From Proteiniphilum sp. UBA5384 (lineage in GTDB: Bacteria; Bacteroidota; Bacteroidia; Bacteroidales; Dysgonomonadaceae): 64,000 nucleotides of DNA. The notes beneath the pieces are model-generated. The model did no database searches and was not told the origin of the DNA. It saw nothing but the letters and a program-made list of their open reading frames with translations. Positions 1-9,055 of this stretch are shown in pieces (positions within the stretch are counted from its first letter, which is position 1; each line of letters starts with the position of its first letter). The DNA lies in the NCBI RefSeq assembly GCF_002410825.1, contig NZ_DHOS01000052.1, positions 28,657 through 92,656 of the forward strand, given 5' to 3'. Made by a program: the position numbers and the translations under genes.

Positions 1-1358
1 AGGCTGATGCTGCACTTGGATTGTTTCGCGATCGATGGAAAAATGCTTTTGAAGGCATTAAAACCTGTCACGTGTTCCTCGAGAACGTGGATCGTGTGCC
101 GGGAATGGACGAGCCATTAAAGACGAGGATGAAGGCTGAAACACGGTTTATCCGTGCGTTTATCTTCTTCACCCTCTCCAATCATTACGGCGATGTGCCC
201 CTGTTCGACCATGACGTTACCGTGCAGGAGGCAAACAGCATAGAGCGGTCTCCAAGGTCTGCCGTACTCGATTTTGTAAGGACAGAGCTGAATGCCATCG
301 TGTCGGACCTCCCCACGAAACAACAATATGGTGCGCAGGATAATGGTCGTATCACCAAAGGCGCTGCCATGGTATTGCTTGCACGTACCTACCTGTATGA
401 GAACGATTACCCGAATGTGGCTGCGATTACCGGGAAGATCATGAATGGGGATTATGGTACCTATTCCTTGTTTCCGAGTTATGAAGGGTTGTTCCTCCCG
501 GAAAACGAGTACAACCGTGAAGTAATTCTGGATCTGGGTTATAAGTTGACACTCAGGACATGGGGCGAGTACTACGATGCCATCCCCATTTCAGCCGGTG
601 CGCGGATCAACGGCTTTGCCCCTACCCAGGAACTGGTGGACGACTATCTGATGATAAACGGTAAAACCATCAAGGAATCCGGCTCAGGGTATAGTGAAGA
701 TGCCCCCTATGTAAACCGCGATCCGCGTTTTGGGCTGACGATCGTTTACCACGGATATCAATGGAAAAAAGGCGACGGTTCTGTTTCTACCATCTATATT
801 AAACCCGGTACCGGCACCACCGACCAGGAAAAACTGGATGTGTATGCCGGACAGGGGCAGAATGCTTCTTCTACCGGATATTACCTGCGTAAATATTTCG
901 ATCCCACAGCTCCCGAAGGAAGCATCGCCGCAGGACTGAATATTATCCTGATGCGTTATGCCGATGTGCTTCTGATGTACGCCGAAGCCAAGAACGAAAT
1001 GGGAGAGATGAACGAGACGGTGTGGAACCAGACCATCCGTCCTATCCGTGAGCGAGCAGGCTTTACCGATGTTTCCGCGTTGGCTTATCCGGCCGGCGGC
1101 AACCTGCAGGATATCATTCGTCGTGAACGCCGTTGTGAACTGGCGATAGAAGGGTTGAGACTGTTTGACATCCGCCGTTGGAAAACGGCCGAAACGGTAT
1201 TGAACGGCCGGCCGACTGGTGCCCGTTTCGAAGACAATAATACCACCTATATCCGTTTGGAAGAACGTAAATTCAACAGGGAGAGGGATTACCTGTTTGC
1301 CATTCCACAGTCGGAACGGGATATCAATAAGAATCTTACCCAAAATCCCAATTACTAA
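1..1358 (+). CDS. SusD/RagB-family outer-membrane glycan-binding lipoprotein, 5' end cut by window edge
   Basis: The reading frame is open from the left edge (first full codon at base 3), so the signal peptide and N-terminal TPR part lie outside the window and a TTG at 21 is not a real start. The visible 450 or so residues are typical of the C-terminal two thirds of SusD/RagB: the KAETRFIRAF helix and HYGDVPL loop near the start, then LMRYADVLLMYAEAKNE and a C-terminal RRERRCELAIEG...LFDIRRWK block. SusD proteins sit on the outer surface as lids of SusC TonB-dependent transporters and bind oligosaccharide. Its SusC partner should lie just to the left. The following SusE-like and GH76 genes are 12, 10 and 11 bases apart, indicating one operon directed at a mannan-type glycan. 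Confidence 0.93.
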   Translation, partial: ADAALGLFRDRWKNAFEGIKTCHVFLENVDRVPGMDEPLKTRMKAETRFIRAFIFFTLSNHYGDVPLFDHDVTVQEANSIERSPRSAVLDFVRTELNAIVSDLPTKQQYGAQDNGRITKGAAMVLLARTYLYENDYPNVAAITGKIMNGDYGTYSLFPSYEGLFLPENEYNREVILDLGYKLTLRTWGEYYDAIPISAGARINGFAPTQELVDDYLMINGKTIKESGSGYSEDAPYVNRDPRFGLTIVYHGYQWKKGDGSVSTIYIKPGTGTTDQEKLDVYAGQGQNASSTGYYLRKYFDPTAPEGSIAAGLNIILMRYADVLLMYAEAKNEMGEMNETVWNQTIRPIRERAGFTDVSALAYPAGGNLQDIIRRERRCELAIEGLRLFDIRRWKTAETVLNGRPTGARFEDNNTTYIRLEERKFNRERDYLFAIPQSERDINKNLTQNPNY

Positions 1359-1370
1359 TGATTTAGACAC

Positions 1371-2513
1371 ATGTATATGAAACGAGAAAAAATACAAATC
1401 GGTATGATCGGTATGGCACTCATTGCCGCCCTTGTTTTTGCTTTTGGGGCTTGCAGCAGTGATCTGGATGTAAGACATCTGGGTGTTACAGCTGTGAAAA
1501 AATTGTATAACCCCCATGATGATAAGGCTTTGATCCTGAAATCCACGGCATCCATGACTTTTTCATGGGAGCCCGCCTATGCGGAAGATGGCAGTGGCGT
1601 ATTATACGAAGTGGTATTTGACAAGATGGATGGGGACTTCTCCAATCCGCTTTATGTGCGGCCTTCCGGTAACAATGGGAGTGAAAACGAAGCGGTTATA
1701 TCGCATAAGGAACTGAATAGGATTGCTGCCATGGCAGGAATAGAAGCAGCTCAACAGGGAACATTGAAGTGGACGATATTTTCTTCACGGGGAATTAATC
1801 CTGTAAAGGCACTCGAAGAGCGTACCCTCACCCTGATCCGTTTAGCCGGTTTAGCCAATATTCCCGAACAGCTTTATATCACGGGAGAAGCTACGGAAGT
1901 AGGTGACGATTTGTCGAAAGCCTTGATGATGAAGAAAGTGGGAGATGATGAATTCGAAATATATACCCAACTCGAAGGGGGGAAGTCATTCAGGTTTGTG
2001 AGTGCCAAAACCGGGACGCCACTCGATTTTTCAGTCGATGGGGCTAAACTGGTAGAGGGCGGGACATCCTCCGTATCCACCACCGGCATATATAAATACA
2101 GGCTGGACTTCAGTACCGGATCGTTTGAGACAAAAGAAGTGACAAAGGTCGTCCTTTTCCTGAACTGGGCGCAACGTGAAATAGAATTGCCTTATAAAGG
2201 TTTGGGCGTATGGGAACTTACAGATTATACCATTACCGGTCTTACCGGCAGCGATAATTCCGACGATCGTTATAAGTTCCGTATGGAAAGTTCGACAGTC
2301 AAGACTGAATGGAGATCAAAGAGTAGCAACGACAGCAAGCCGACCGGAAATGCCTCCTATTATTATATGGAGGAAAGGGATAATGTTACCCAATGGACAA
2401 ATAATGAAATTTGGAAAACTCCTGCTACCGACGGATGGAGTGACAAAACATATGACTTTATGTTTTCTCTGAGTACTTCCGGTGAATATACCCATAATTT
2501 AGTCATCAAATAA
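1371..2513 (+). CDS. SusE-like surface glycan-binding lipoprotein (first of tandem pair)
   Basis: The 380-residue protein has a lipoprotein signal with the lipobox FGAC (Cys about 28). Residues about 55-150 resemble the SusE N-terminal Ig-like domain (MTFSWEPAY, then VVFDKMDGDFSNPLYV). The remainder looks like two beta-sandwich carbohydrate-binding modules, the first starting near QLYITGEATEVGDD and the second near VVLFLNWAQ, as in SusE/SusF-family proteins. It is probably a cell-surface binding protein that retains substrate for the neighbouring SusC/SusD importer. It is a diverged tandem duplicate of the next gene (same length, shared DKxDGDFSNP, ITRLAGL and LYITG motifs). ATG at 1371 is followed by a second in-frame ATG at 1377; either could start. 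It carries no catalytic motif I recognise. Confidence 0.85.
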   Translation: MYMKREKIQIGMIGMALIAALVFAFGACSSDLDVRHLGVTAVKKLYNPHDDKALILKSTASMTFSWEPAYAEDGSGVLYEVVFDKMDGDFSNPLYVRPSGNNGSENEAVISHKELNRIAAMAGIEAAQQGTLKWTIFSSRGINPVKALEERTLTLIRLAGLANIPEQLYITGEATEVGDDLSKALMMKKVGDDEFEIYTQLEGGKSFRFVSAKTGTPLDFSVDGAKLVEGGTSSVSTTGIYKYRLDFSTGSFETKEVTKVVLFLNWAQREIELPYKGLGVWELTDYTITGLTGSDNSDDRYKFRMESSTVKTEWRSKSSNDSKPTGNASYYYMEERDNVTQWTNNEIWKTPATDGWSDKTYDFMFSLSTSGEYTHNLVIK

Positions 2514-2523
2514 GAGAAGAAGA

Positions 2524-3666
2524 ATGAGAACACTATTGATAAAAATAACATTTGTGATCGTTTCACTGTTGGCTTTTTCGGCATGTAACGATAAGATGGG
2601 CGAAACCGATTCGCGGTTGGCGCCGGTAAACGAATTGATTGAACCACTCAATGAGAGGGATATCGTGTTAAACCCCTCCGCTTCGGCTGACCTCTATTTT
2701 GAATGGGAATATGCCGATCTGTCTGTCGGGGGTACTTCTATTTATTATGTCGCCTTTGACAAGGTTGACGGCGACTTCTCTAATCCGGTCTACACGGTGA
2801 AAGCAGATAATAACGGGATTTATAATCATGCGACCATTCCCCACTCCCAAATCAACAAGATTGCCGGCATGATGGAGATACAACCAATGGAAAAAGGCTC
2901 ATTCAAATGGACAGTTTTTTCCTCCAAAGGAACTCACACGGTAAAATCGCCGCAGGAGCATGCAATTACCATCACACGTCTGGCAGGGCTTGAAGACCCG
3001 TTAGATTTGTATATTACGGGGGCCGGTTCAGAAGCCGGGCCCGATATATCGAACGCCCGGAAGATGACTTCGCTCGGATCAGCATCCTACGAAATATATA
3101 TGAAATTAAAAGCGGATGAGCCATTCTATTTTGTCGAGTCCAGAGACGGTACCCCCCTGGTATTTTCCATCTCTGCGGAAGACCATGTAAAAGAAAGAGG
3201 CACTTCTACAGTTAGTGAAGAAGGGGTATACCGTATTGTTATCGATTTTAATACTACCACGGCCACCCTCTCCCTTGTCACCAAGATCGGATTCTTTTTC
3301 AGTCCGTCCAATGAGATTCTGTTTGAACTGCCTTATGTGGGTAATGGTATATTCAAGGCCACACAACAAACCGTCACTTTTAAACAAGAAGGATGGGGCA
3401 GGGATGAACGGTATAAATTCAGGATGTTTGTCAAAGAAGACAGAGGTAACGGGGATGAAAAAGAACTCGAATGGGGCACGCTTAATCAGACTGACTCGCG
3501 CCCCGATGAGGATAGTCCCGAATCTTATTACTACCTGCAACTCCTGGCTAATCCCAATCAGTGGGATAATATATGGAAGCTGATGGGTGATTTTGATGGC
3601 GTTCCTGCCGATTATGCCGTCTATCTCACGGCTGATAAACCTTATACGCATTCTATCAGTAAATAA
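2524..3666 (+). CDS. SusE-like surface glycan-binding lipoprotein (second of tandem pair)
   Basis: The 380-residue lipoprotein has the lipobox FSAC, Cys about 21. It has the same layout as the upstream protein: an N-terminal SusE Ig-like domain containing LYFEWEYADL and AFDKVDGDFSNP, then LYITGAGSEAGPD and a second sandwich starting near IGFFFSPSNE. The two copies are clearly homologous but diverged, so they may recognise different parts of the same glycan. Spacing of 10 bases to the gene before and 11 bases to the GH76 gene after supports co-transcription. In characterised Bacteroides alpha-mannan loci a SusC-SusD-SusE-like-SusE-like-GH76 order is known; the order here is the same as far as the window shows. 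The ligand itself is inferred. Confidence 0.85.
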   Translation: MRTLLIKITFVIVSLLAFSACNDKMGETDSRLAPVNELIEPLNERDIVLNPSASADLYFEWEYADLSVGGTSIYYVAFDKVDGDFSNPVYTVKADNNGIYNHATIPHSQINKIAGMMEIQPMEKGSFKWTVFSSKGTHTVKSPQEHAITITRLAGLEDPLDLYITGAGSEAGPDISNARKMTSLGSASYEIYMKLKADEPFYFVESRDGTPLVFSISAEDHVKERGTSTVSEEGVYRIVIDFNTTTATLSLVTKIGFFFSPSNEILFELPYVGNGIFKATQQTVTFKQEGWGRDERYKFRMFVKEDRGNGDEKELEWGTLNQTDSRPDEDSPESYYYLQLLANPNQWDNIWKLMGDFDGVPADYAVYLTADKPYTHSISK

Positions 3667-3677
3667 ACAGCATTGAA

Positions 3678-4802
3678 ATGAAAAAAATATTTTATATCGT
3701 ATTACTCTCTTTGATTGTTCTCTCGTGCGAGAAAGAGGATGGGCCCGTCAACAACGGCTCCGGCGGTCTCAATGTCAATTGGGCCGCCGCCGCCGACAGT
3801 AGTGCTACGGCACTCACAAATTCTTTCTGGAATGCCGGAGGCAAATATTTCAACTACGACAGCAACGGCAAGACCGACTTTCACTATTGGCCACAGGCAC
3901 ATGCGTTGGATGTATTGGTCGATGCCTACCTTCGTACCGGCGACAACGCCTACAAGAACTATTTCGACCAATGGTTCGAAGGGGTGAAGATCAAGAACGG
4001 CAATACCTTCGACAACCATTTCTATGACGACATGGAGTGGATTGGCCTTGCCATGCTGCGGGCGTATGATGCCACCAAGGATGATAAATTCAAGGCTGCC
4101 GCCATCGAGATATGGGGGTATATTAAAACCGGCTGGTCGGATGCTGCCGGGGGAGGTATTTTCTGGAACAAGGAGCGGAAAGGAAAGAACGCCTGTTCCA
4201 ACGGACCCGCCTGTATCCTTGCCGCACGTTTATACCAGCGCTTCGGCAACGAAGAAGACAAGGAATGGGCGTTAAAAATCTATGATTGGGAGAAGTCGGT
4301 ACTTTTCAACTCCAATACCGGTGCTGTGTATGACAATATCGATATCACTTCCGGCGACATTCAAAAAGATTGGGTGTTCACCTATAACCAGGGAACCTTT
4401 ATCGGTTCGGCGATAGAATTGCACCGGATCATGGGTGAGAGGGCATACCTGAACGATGCTGTGCGTGCTGCCAATTACACTATTGGCTCATTGGTCAGCA
4501 ATTCCATCCTGAAAAGTGAAGGAACCGGTGATGGCGGGTTGTTCAAGGGAATCTTTATCCGTTATTTCACCGAATTAATCCAACAGGAGCGTCTGGACAA
4601 GGGAGATCGGCGGCGTTATATCCAGTTCATGAAATACAATGGCGAAACCCTGTGGTTGCAAGGTACTGCCAAACCGGCCGTATTGTTTGGCCCGGATTGG
4701 AGGAGCAAGCCTGCCTCCCTCACCGGCCTGACCGAACAGTTGAGCGGTAACATGCTAATTGAAGCCATGGCATTGCTTGAGAAAGGCGAATACCTGCAAT
4801 AA
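3678..4802 (+). CDS. GH76 family endo-alpha-1,6-mannanase lipoprotein
   Basis: The 374-residue lipoprotein (lipobox LVLSC, Cys 17) shows the hallmarks of glycoside hydrolase family 76: an (alpha/alpha)6 helical repeat protein with the adjacent acidic pair in the FYDDMEW motif (Asp 117 and 118), preceded by DFHYWPQAHALDVLVDAY and followed by GGGIFWN and FTYNQGTFIG. Family members cleave alpha-1,6-mannosidic backbones of fungal cell-wall mannan or related bacterial mannans by a retaining mechanism. Surface or periplasmic attachment through the lipid anchor is expected. It is the last gene of the mannan operon; a strong hairpin follows 41 bases after the stop. Other GH76 specificities (for example GPI-linked or mycobacterial mannan) cannot be excluded. 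Confidence 0.92.
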   Translation: MKKIFYIVLLSLIVLSCEKEDGPVNNGSGGLNVNWAAAADSSATALTNSFWNAGGKYFNYDSNGKTDFHYWPQAHALDVLVDAYLRTGDNAYKNYFDQWFEGVKIKNGNTFDNHFYDDMEWIGLAMLRAYDATKDDKFKAAAIEIWGYIKTGWSDAAGGGIFWNKERKGKNACSNGPACILAARLYQRFGNEEDKEWALKIYDWEKSVLFNSNTGAVYDNIDITSGDIQKDWVFTYNQGTFIGSAIELHRIMGERAYLNDAVRAANYTIGSLVSNSILKSEGTGDGGLFKGIFIRYFTELIQQERLDKGDRRRYIQFMKYNGETLWLQGTAKPAVLFGPDWRSKPASLTGLTEQLSGNMLIEAMALLEKGEYLQ

Positions 4803-4843
4803 ATAAGAAGGATCCCCCTTTCAAAAGGGATAATTTATGTTAT

Positions 4844-4875
4844 AAAGGGAAATCCCGGCCAGGGGGTTTCCCTTT
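4844..4875 (+). terminator. Rho-independent-type terminator after the mannan operon
   Basis: Perfect 9-base arms (AAAGGGAAA at 4844-4852 and TTTCCCTTT at 4867-4875), with CCC/GGG inside, flank a short GC-rich loop. A smaller CCCTTT/AAAGGG hairpin precedes it at about 4816-4830. It ends the GH76 transcript. Confidence 0.75.
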
Positions 4876-4982
4876 ATATGTCATCGGGTATTTTTCAAAT
4901 CACCGGATAATTTGGTTGAGTAAAATGAGAATGTTATAGTTGTACAACTATAATGCACTTTGAATCATTAAAGTTCATGACG

Positions 4983-5181
4983 ATGAAAGTAATTAGTTCG
5001 GCGGAATTACGCAATAATATGGAAAAATATCCGGATACTGCCAGGACTAAAACGGTAATTATCCAAAGAGGGGAGATCCGAAACGTTTGAACTGACAAGA
5101 CAGAATGATCTGCCGGAAGATTTCCACAGGGCCATTTCAATGGATGAAACGCATTTCAATATCTGTCAAAGTAATAAATAA
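4983..5181 (+). pseudogene. Frameshifted Phd/YefM-like antitoxin relic
   Basis: ATG at 4983 opens a 35-codon frame (MKVISSAELRNNMEKY, then VIIQRGEIR) that ends in TGA at 5088-5090. If one A of the AAA at 5081-5083 is skipped, translation continues in the next frame as TFELTRQNDLPEDFHRAISMDE to a stop at 5181. The joined product resembles the short Bacteroidota antitoxins that begin MKVISS.E.RNNM.KY and contain a QRG..TFEL core. A single-base insertion in a homopolymer explains the break. No partner toxin is visible downstream, so this is probably a dead remnant; a sequencing error is the alternative. Confidence 0.6.
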
Positions 5182-5357
5182 TCAAAATTTGTATCATTCT
5201 TTGTTACCATACTATCTTCCCGAAAAGCTCGGTAATTTTTTCTCGCAAAGAAGTATCGTCAGCCGCAGGGCGATATCCTTGAATGGTATTTATACCGCAA
5301 GAGTGTGTAGTAATAAGCAAAATATCCCTACTTTTGTCGGGTGAAATAAACATTGAG

Positions 5358-6806
5358 ATGGCCGATTCCACACTGAAGAAAAAAACAACCCGTTCTCTTT
5401 TCTGGAGCTTTGTCGATAAATTTGGGCAACAGATACTCAACTTTGTGAGCATGCTTGTGTTGATGAACATTGTCACTCCGGATGCGTATGGGCTGATCGG
5501 GTCGCTGGCGGTGTTTACGGCATTCTCCACAATACTGATCGATAGCGGTTTCGGGAGAACACTACTGAATAAGAAGAATATAACGGATGTAGATTATTCT
5601 TCTGTGTTTTATTTCAATATTTCGTTGGCTTTGCTCCTCTACCTCATTCTTTTTTTTATAACTCCCTTTCTGGGAATAGTATTCAATACTCCCGAGATTG
5701 TGTCGATTGCCAGAGTTATGTTTCTTTCAATAATTTGTAATGCATTTGGACTGATTCCTCAAACGATTATGACATTGAGGGCAGATTTCAAAGGTATAAC
5801 AAAAATTAATTTATTTGCCATGCTTCTTGCTAACATAATTGCCATCGTGATGGCAATAAATGGCTATGGAGTGTGGGCGTTGGTGGCGCAAATCCTTTTG
5901 CTTGCAGTGCTGCGGAGTCTCTTTTTATGGCTTTATACTCGTTGGCACCCCCGGATAATCTTCAGCGGCCAGAAGTTGAGAAGCTTTTTCGCTTTCAGTA
6001 ACAGACTTTTATGTTCTTCCATAATTTCCGGTATAACCAACAATATTTATCCAAGTTTGATTGCTGCATATTATCCCATGCAGCAGGTAGCCTATTTCAA
6101 CCAGGCAAAAAAATATCAGGATATACCATTCCTTACCCTTTCCAACACATTCCGTTCTGTGGCGATGCTCGTCTTATCGGAAATCAACGAAGACCGGGAG
6201 AGATTAGTCAGGGTGGTCAGTAAGCTTATCAAATCCATTGCCTTTCTCTCTTTCCCGATTGGACTTTTGATGGTCTTGTTAGGGGAGCCGTTGTTTTACC
6301 TGTTTTTTAAAGAGAAATGGCTTGCTTCCGTACCTTTTTTTCAGGTACTCACTTTTGCCGGGATGTTATCTCCATTTGTTTTTATTTTCAATGAGTTGTT
6401 CATCGCGAAAGAAAGGTCTGCCTTTTTTCTGGGACTTGAGATTGTGAAGGGAGTAGTTCTGATTCTGTTAATTGTACTTCTCTTTCCGAAAGGTATTATG
6501 GCTCTGGCTGTCAGTTGGATTGTTTATATGGTCATCACGTTGTCTATTTCTGTTTTTTTGTCGGGACGTCTTATCGGTTACAGCCTTTCCCATTTTCTGA
6601 GGGATACGTCGCCTTACCTGCTCACTGCCCTTGTATCTGTGGGGGCTGCCTATTTTACCACGTTAGCCCTTCATCACACTTTGCTCTATATCACAGTCAA
6701 ATTTTTTATTGCTTCTGTTTTGTATCTCCTTATATGCAAAGGACTAAAATTGGAAATGTTGAAAGAGATTGAGGATTGGTTTGCCGTTTTTAAACGGAAG
6801 AAGTAA
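5358..6806 (+). CDS. Wzx-like polysaccharide flippase (MOP superfamily)
   Basis: The protein of about 482 residues has roughly 12-14 hydrophobic segments and the N-terminal signature of lipopolysaccharide/O-antigen translocases (KKKTTRSLFWSFVDKFGQQ, then LMNIVTPDAYGLIGSLAVF). It probably flips undecaprenyl-linked oligosaccharides across the inner membrane for surface polysaccharide assembly. I chose ATG at 5358 because the encoded MADSTLKKKT start matches the family's usual N-terminus; an in-frame ATG at 5283 would add 25 residues unlike the family. The two glycosyltransferase genes converge on it from the right, consistent with a small polysaccharide gene group. The substrate cannot be told from sequence. 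Confidence 0.85.
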   Translation: MADSTLKKKTTRSLFWSFVDKFGQQILNFVSMLVLMNIVTPDAYGLIGSLAVFTAFSTILIDSGFGRTLLNKKNITDVDYSSVFYFNISLALLLYLILFFITPFLGIVFNTPEIVSIARVMFLSIICNAFGLIPQTIMTLRADFKGITKINLFAMLLANIIAIVMAINGYGVWALVAQILLLAVLRSLFLWLYTRWHPRIIFSGQKLRSFFAFSNRLLCSSIISGITNNIYPSLIAAYYPMQQVAYFNQAKKYQDIPFLTLSNTFRSVAMLVLSEINEDRERLVRVVSKLIKSIAFLSFPIGLLMVLLGEPLFYLFFKEKWLASVPFFQVLTFAGMLSPFVFIFNELFIAKERSAFFLGLEIVKGVVLILLIVLLFPKGIMALAVSWIVYMVITLSISVFLSGRLIGYSLSHFLRDTSPYLLTALVSVGAAYFTTLALHHTLLYITVKFFIASVLYLLICKGLKLEMLKEIEDWFAVFKRKK

Positions 6807-6980
6807 AAGTTTCTTTTAATGGCTGTTGATATCAAATCTGTCAAATCTGTCAAATGCTGCCAATACTGAATTTGTAATTTTATACCTCATTTTGTTCCGT
6901 AGCTATTTCCGGTAGAAGCCGAAATCCCCTTAAGGACCCGGTATGCCCTGAATGGCCCAATCGGGTAAGTTCTTCTTAAT

Positions 6981-8120
6981 TCATAAAGTCTTTTGTACAA
7001 AATCATCTACCGTATGAGTAGTCATATATCTATTCCCGTTTATAGAAAGAAAAGTATTCCTGTTTTTTATAAAATCGGCAATACTTTCCGGTGAATTATC
7101 TTTTATCCGATAACCTAAACGATATCTTTTGACTAGTTTCCCGATAAATTTTTCATTGGGTACAACAATGGGCTTTTGGAAGTTTGCGGCGTATCCAATG
7201 ATTCCACTGCTGTAAGCTGTATTGTAGTATGGAGCTACAATTACCGAGCAGGCTTCACATAATGAAGAGAGAAAAGAGGGTGGACAAAATTCATCGAAAA
7301 CAAGAATTTGGGCCTTATTTTTTAAGGCATCCGTCAAATGGTAAAATTTCTCTTTTATATCGTTATTCACTTTGCCGGCGAAAATAAAGCAACAATCTTT
7401 CACTTCATCATGAGAGAGTAAAGAAATGGCATGCAGGATATTTAAAGTACCTTTTCGGTAGCTCATCGAACCAAAATGAAGGAAAATCTTTTTTCCGTCT
7501 TCTATGCCAAGACTCTCTTTTAAATTTTTATCGTTTTCTTTGTCAACAGTAAGAGGAAGATAGGGATCAGGCAGATAGTGAAACTTCTTCGTCTTGAACT
7601 TCTTGTTCATATAGGTTGCTGCTACAGGGTCATTGAGCAAAAAAAGATGTTTGTATTTTTTAATAGGGATAACAGAAAGCAATGTCAGGGCATCTTTCAC
7701 CCGAGCAACTGTTTTTTTCGATTGCCATTCATACAAGTATATATAATAAATGATCCCTGAAATGGTTGATCCTGATCTGAAGAAAAGAGGCAACCATGGC
7801 ATATATTCGGCAATACTGATGAAAAAGGTATCATCTACCTTATATTTTTTTGCAAGTTTAGAGGCAATGCCAACCAAGCCAGAAATGCGTGCTATTTTAT
7901 GTTTAGAATGCAAGGATTGAATTTGCCGATGGTCCAAGAATAGAAAAGTAATATTATCGGCTTCACGCCAAATATAGTTTTTTTTCATTTCTTCAAATTC
8001 TTCTGATACGGCAAAATAGTACTGTGTACCGGAATTCTTTATGGCTCCTTCATGCAAATGATGGATATATTCCAGTCGATGTCCGGAGAGAAATGGTTCA
8101 AAGATGAGAATTTTCCGCAT
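6981..8120 (-). CDS. GT-B fold glycosyltransferase (GT4-like)
   Basis: This 379-residue cytosolic protein has an N-terminal part typical of GT-B enzymes (MRKILIFEPFLSGHRLEYI) and a C-terminal nucleotide-sugar domain beginning near KKIFLHFGSMSYRKGT. A conserved glycine-rich region, YSSGIIGYAANFQKPIVV, lies near residue 320. It probably transfers a sugar during surface polysaccharide or lipid-linked glycan synthesis. It is the last gene of a minus-strand run of five closely spaced genes and sits 21 bases after the GT2-like gene. Donor and acceptor are unknown. It converges with the flippase gene across a 174-base gap that holds a short direct repeat (AATCTGTCA twice) and no gene I can see. Confidence 0.75.
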   Translation of the reverse strand: MRKILIFEPFLSGHRLEYIHHLHEGAIKNSGTQYYFAVSEEFEEMKKNYIWREADNITFLFLDHRQIQSLHSKHKIARISGLVGIASKLAKKYKVDDTFFISIAEYMPWLPLFFRSGSTISGIIYYIYLYEWQSKKTVARVKDALTLLSVIPIKKYKHLFLLNDPVAATYMNKKFKTKKFHYLPDPYLPLTVDKENDKNLKESLGIEDGKKIFLHFGSMSYRKGTLNILHAISLLSHDEVKDCCFIFAGKVNNDIKEKFYHLTDALKNKAQILVFDEFCPPSFLSSLCEACSVIVAPYYNTAYSSGIIGYAANFQKPIVVPNEKFIGKLVKRYRLGYRIKDNSPESIADFIKNRNTFLSINGNRYMTTHTVDDFVQKTL

Positions 8121-8141
8121 AAGAGATCTTTCTCCAGTTTT

Positions 8142-9044
8142 TTATTTGTATACAAGACTGAAATGTCGGTTCACCCTCCGTTTCACTTTTGCCCAAAATG
8201 AATTGGTTTTCCCATAATATCTTTCGATAGCTTTTCGTGCGTCTTTGCACTCTTCTATTTCTGAAATGCCGATCGATAGTTTTTGAGTGTATAGATGTGT
8301 GGCGAAAATATCCTGGGAACCGCTGTGTGTACCGCTACCGTCAAACCCGATATTCTTTACCAACGATCTCCCGGCATTGACTGAAAGCATATCTTTCAGA
8401 AATAGTGAAGCATTCCAGCGAATAGCCCATGAATTGTTTTGTCCTTTCACCTGCCGTCGGAGCATTCGCGTGTAAGGGTATTTACCGTTAAAATCAAATG
8501 TTCGGGAAAGTTTTCTGCTTTTGATTTCATTCAATAAGGCTTTCCCATCGGAATTAAACTCTTGCCATGCCCTTTTCCACGTTGCCCACCCCCAACTTCC
8601 GGCCCATTTTATCAGAAAAGCGTCCGGCAGTTCCGGCAGGGGATAGCAATACCCGTGTATATGCCCGATCCTGTTTTCGTTCTCAAACATATCAAGGGCT
8701 TCATTCATGAATGTAAGAAAATAGGGGGAGGTCACTAAATCATCTTCCATTACGATAACTTTTCCGTATTCTTCTATCACCTTGGTAACACCCCCAATAA
8801 TGTTATTTGCCAATCCCTGGTTATCGTTGTTCTCGATAATGTGAACTTTTCGGAATCCATCAATGGCATGAATGATTTTGCGTACCTCTTTTACATCCTT
8901 TGCATCTACCTCGTCTTTACATCCGTCTGAAAATACGAACAACTCGCTCTCCTTGCAAAGTTTATTTTCAAGGAGGGCGCTTAGCGTTTTCTGCGTGTGG
9001 AGAGGACGATTATAAGTAAATAACAGGACGGGGGATAGGGACAT
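8142..9044 (-). CDS. GT2-like (GT-A fold) glycosyltransferase
   Basis: The 300-residue protein has a GT-A nucleotide-sugar fold: SPVLLFTYNRPLHTQKTL at the N-terminus, VFSDGCKDE, then the acidic VMEDDLVTSPYFL motif (DxD-like metal site) near residue 100, and GSWGWATWKRAWQEF, which is typical of sugar transferases in capsule and LPS clusters. It is probably cytosolic and acts with the following GT-B enzyme and the convergent Wzx-like protein. It lies 11 bases downstream of the MBL hydrolase gene and so is likely part of the same transcript. The sugar is unknown. Confidence 0.78.
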   Translation of the reverse strand: MSLSPVLLFTYNRPLHTQKTLSALLENKLCKESELFVFSDGCKDEVDAKDVKEVRKIIHAIDGFRKVHIIENNDNQGLANNIIGGVTKVIEEYGKVIVMEDDLVTSPYFLTFMNEALDMFENENRIGHIHGYCYPLPELPDAFLIKWAGSWGWATWKRAWQEFNSDGKALLNEIKSRKLSRTFDFNGKYPYTRMLRRQVKGQNNSWAIRWNASLFLKDMLSVNAGRSLVKNIGFDGSGTHSGSQDIFATHLYTQKLSIGISEIEECKDARKAIERYYGKTNSFWAKVKRRVNRHFSLVYK

Positions 9045-9055
9045 TGGTCTGCAAT

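Larger units (their letters stand above)
4803..5357. other. Intergenic gap with terminator and antitoxin relic
   Basis: This 555-base stretch between the mannan operon and the flippase gene contains the terminator hairpins and a frameshifted antitoxin-like relic (both listed separately). From about 5182 to 5357 I see no convincing gene. A minus-strand open stretch at about 5204-5350 encodes a plausible protein tail (about 45 codons, containing LLITTHSCGINTIQGY) that I cannot assign. Confidence 0.5.

Noticed and set aside
5204..5530. Minus-strand open frame of 108 codons before the flippase
   Set aside because: Half of it is antisense to the flippase start. The remaining 45 codons look protein-like but match nothing I know and have no start of their own.
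6840..6856. Short direct repeat AATCTGTCA twice
   Set aside because: Only two copies in a 174-base convergent gap, with no link to a gene or mobile element.
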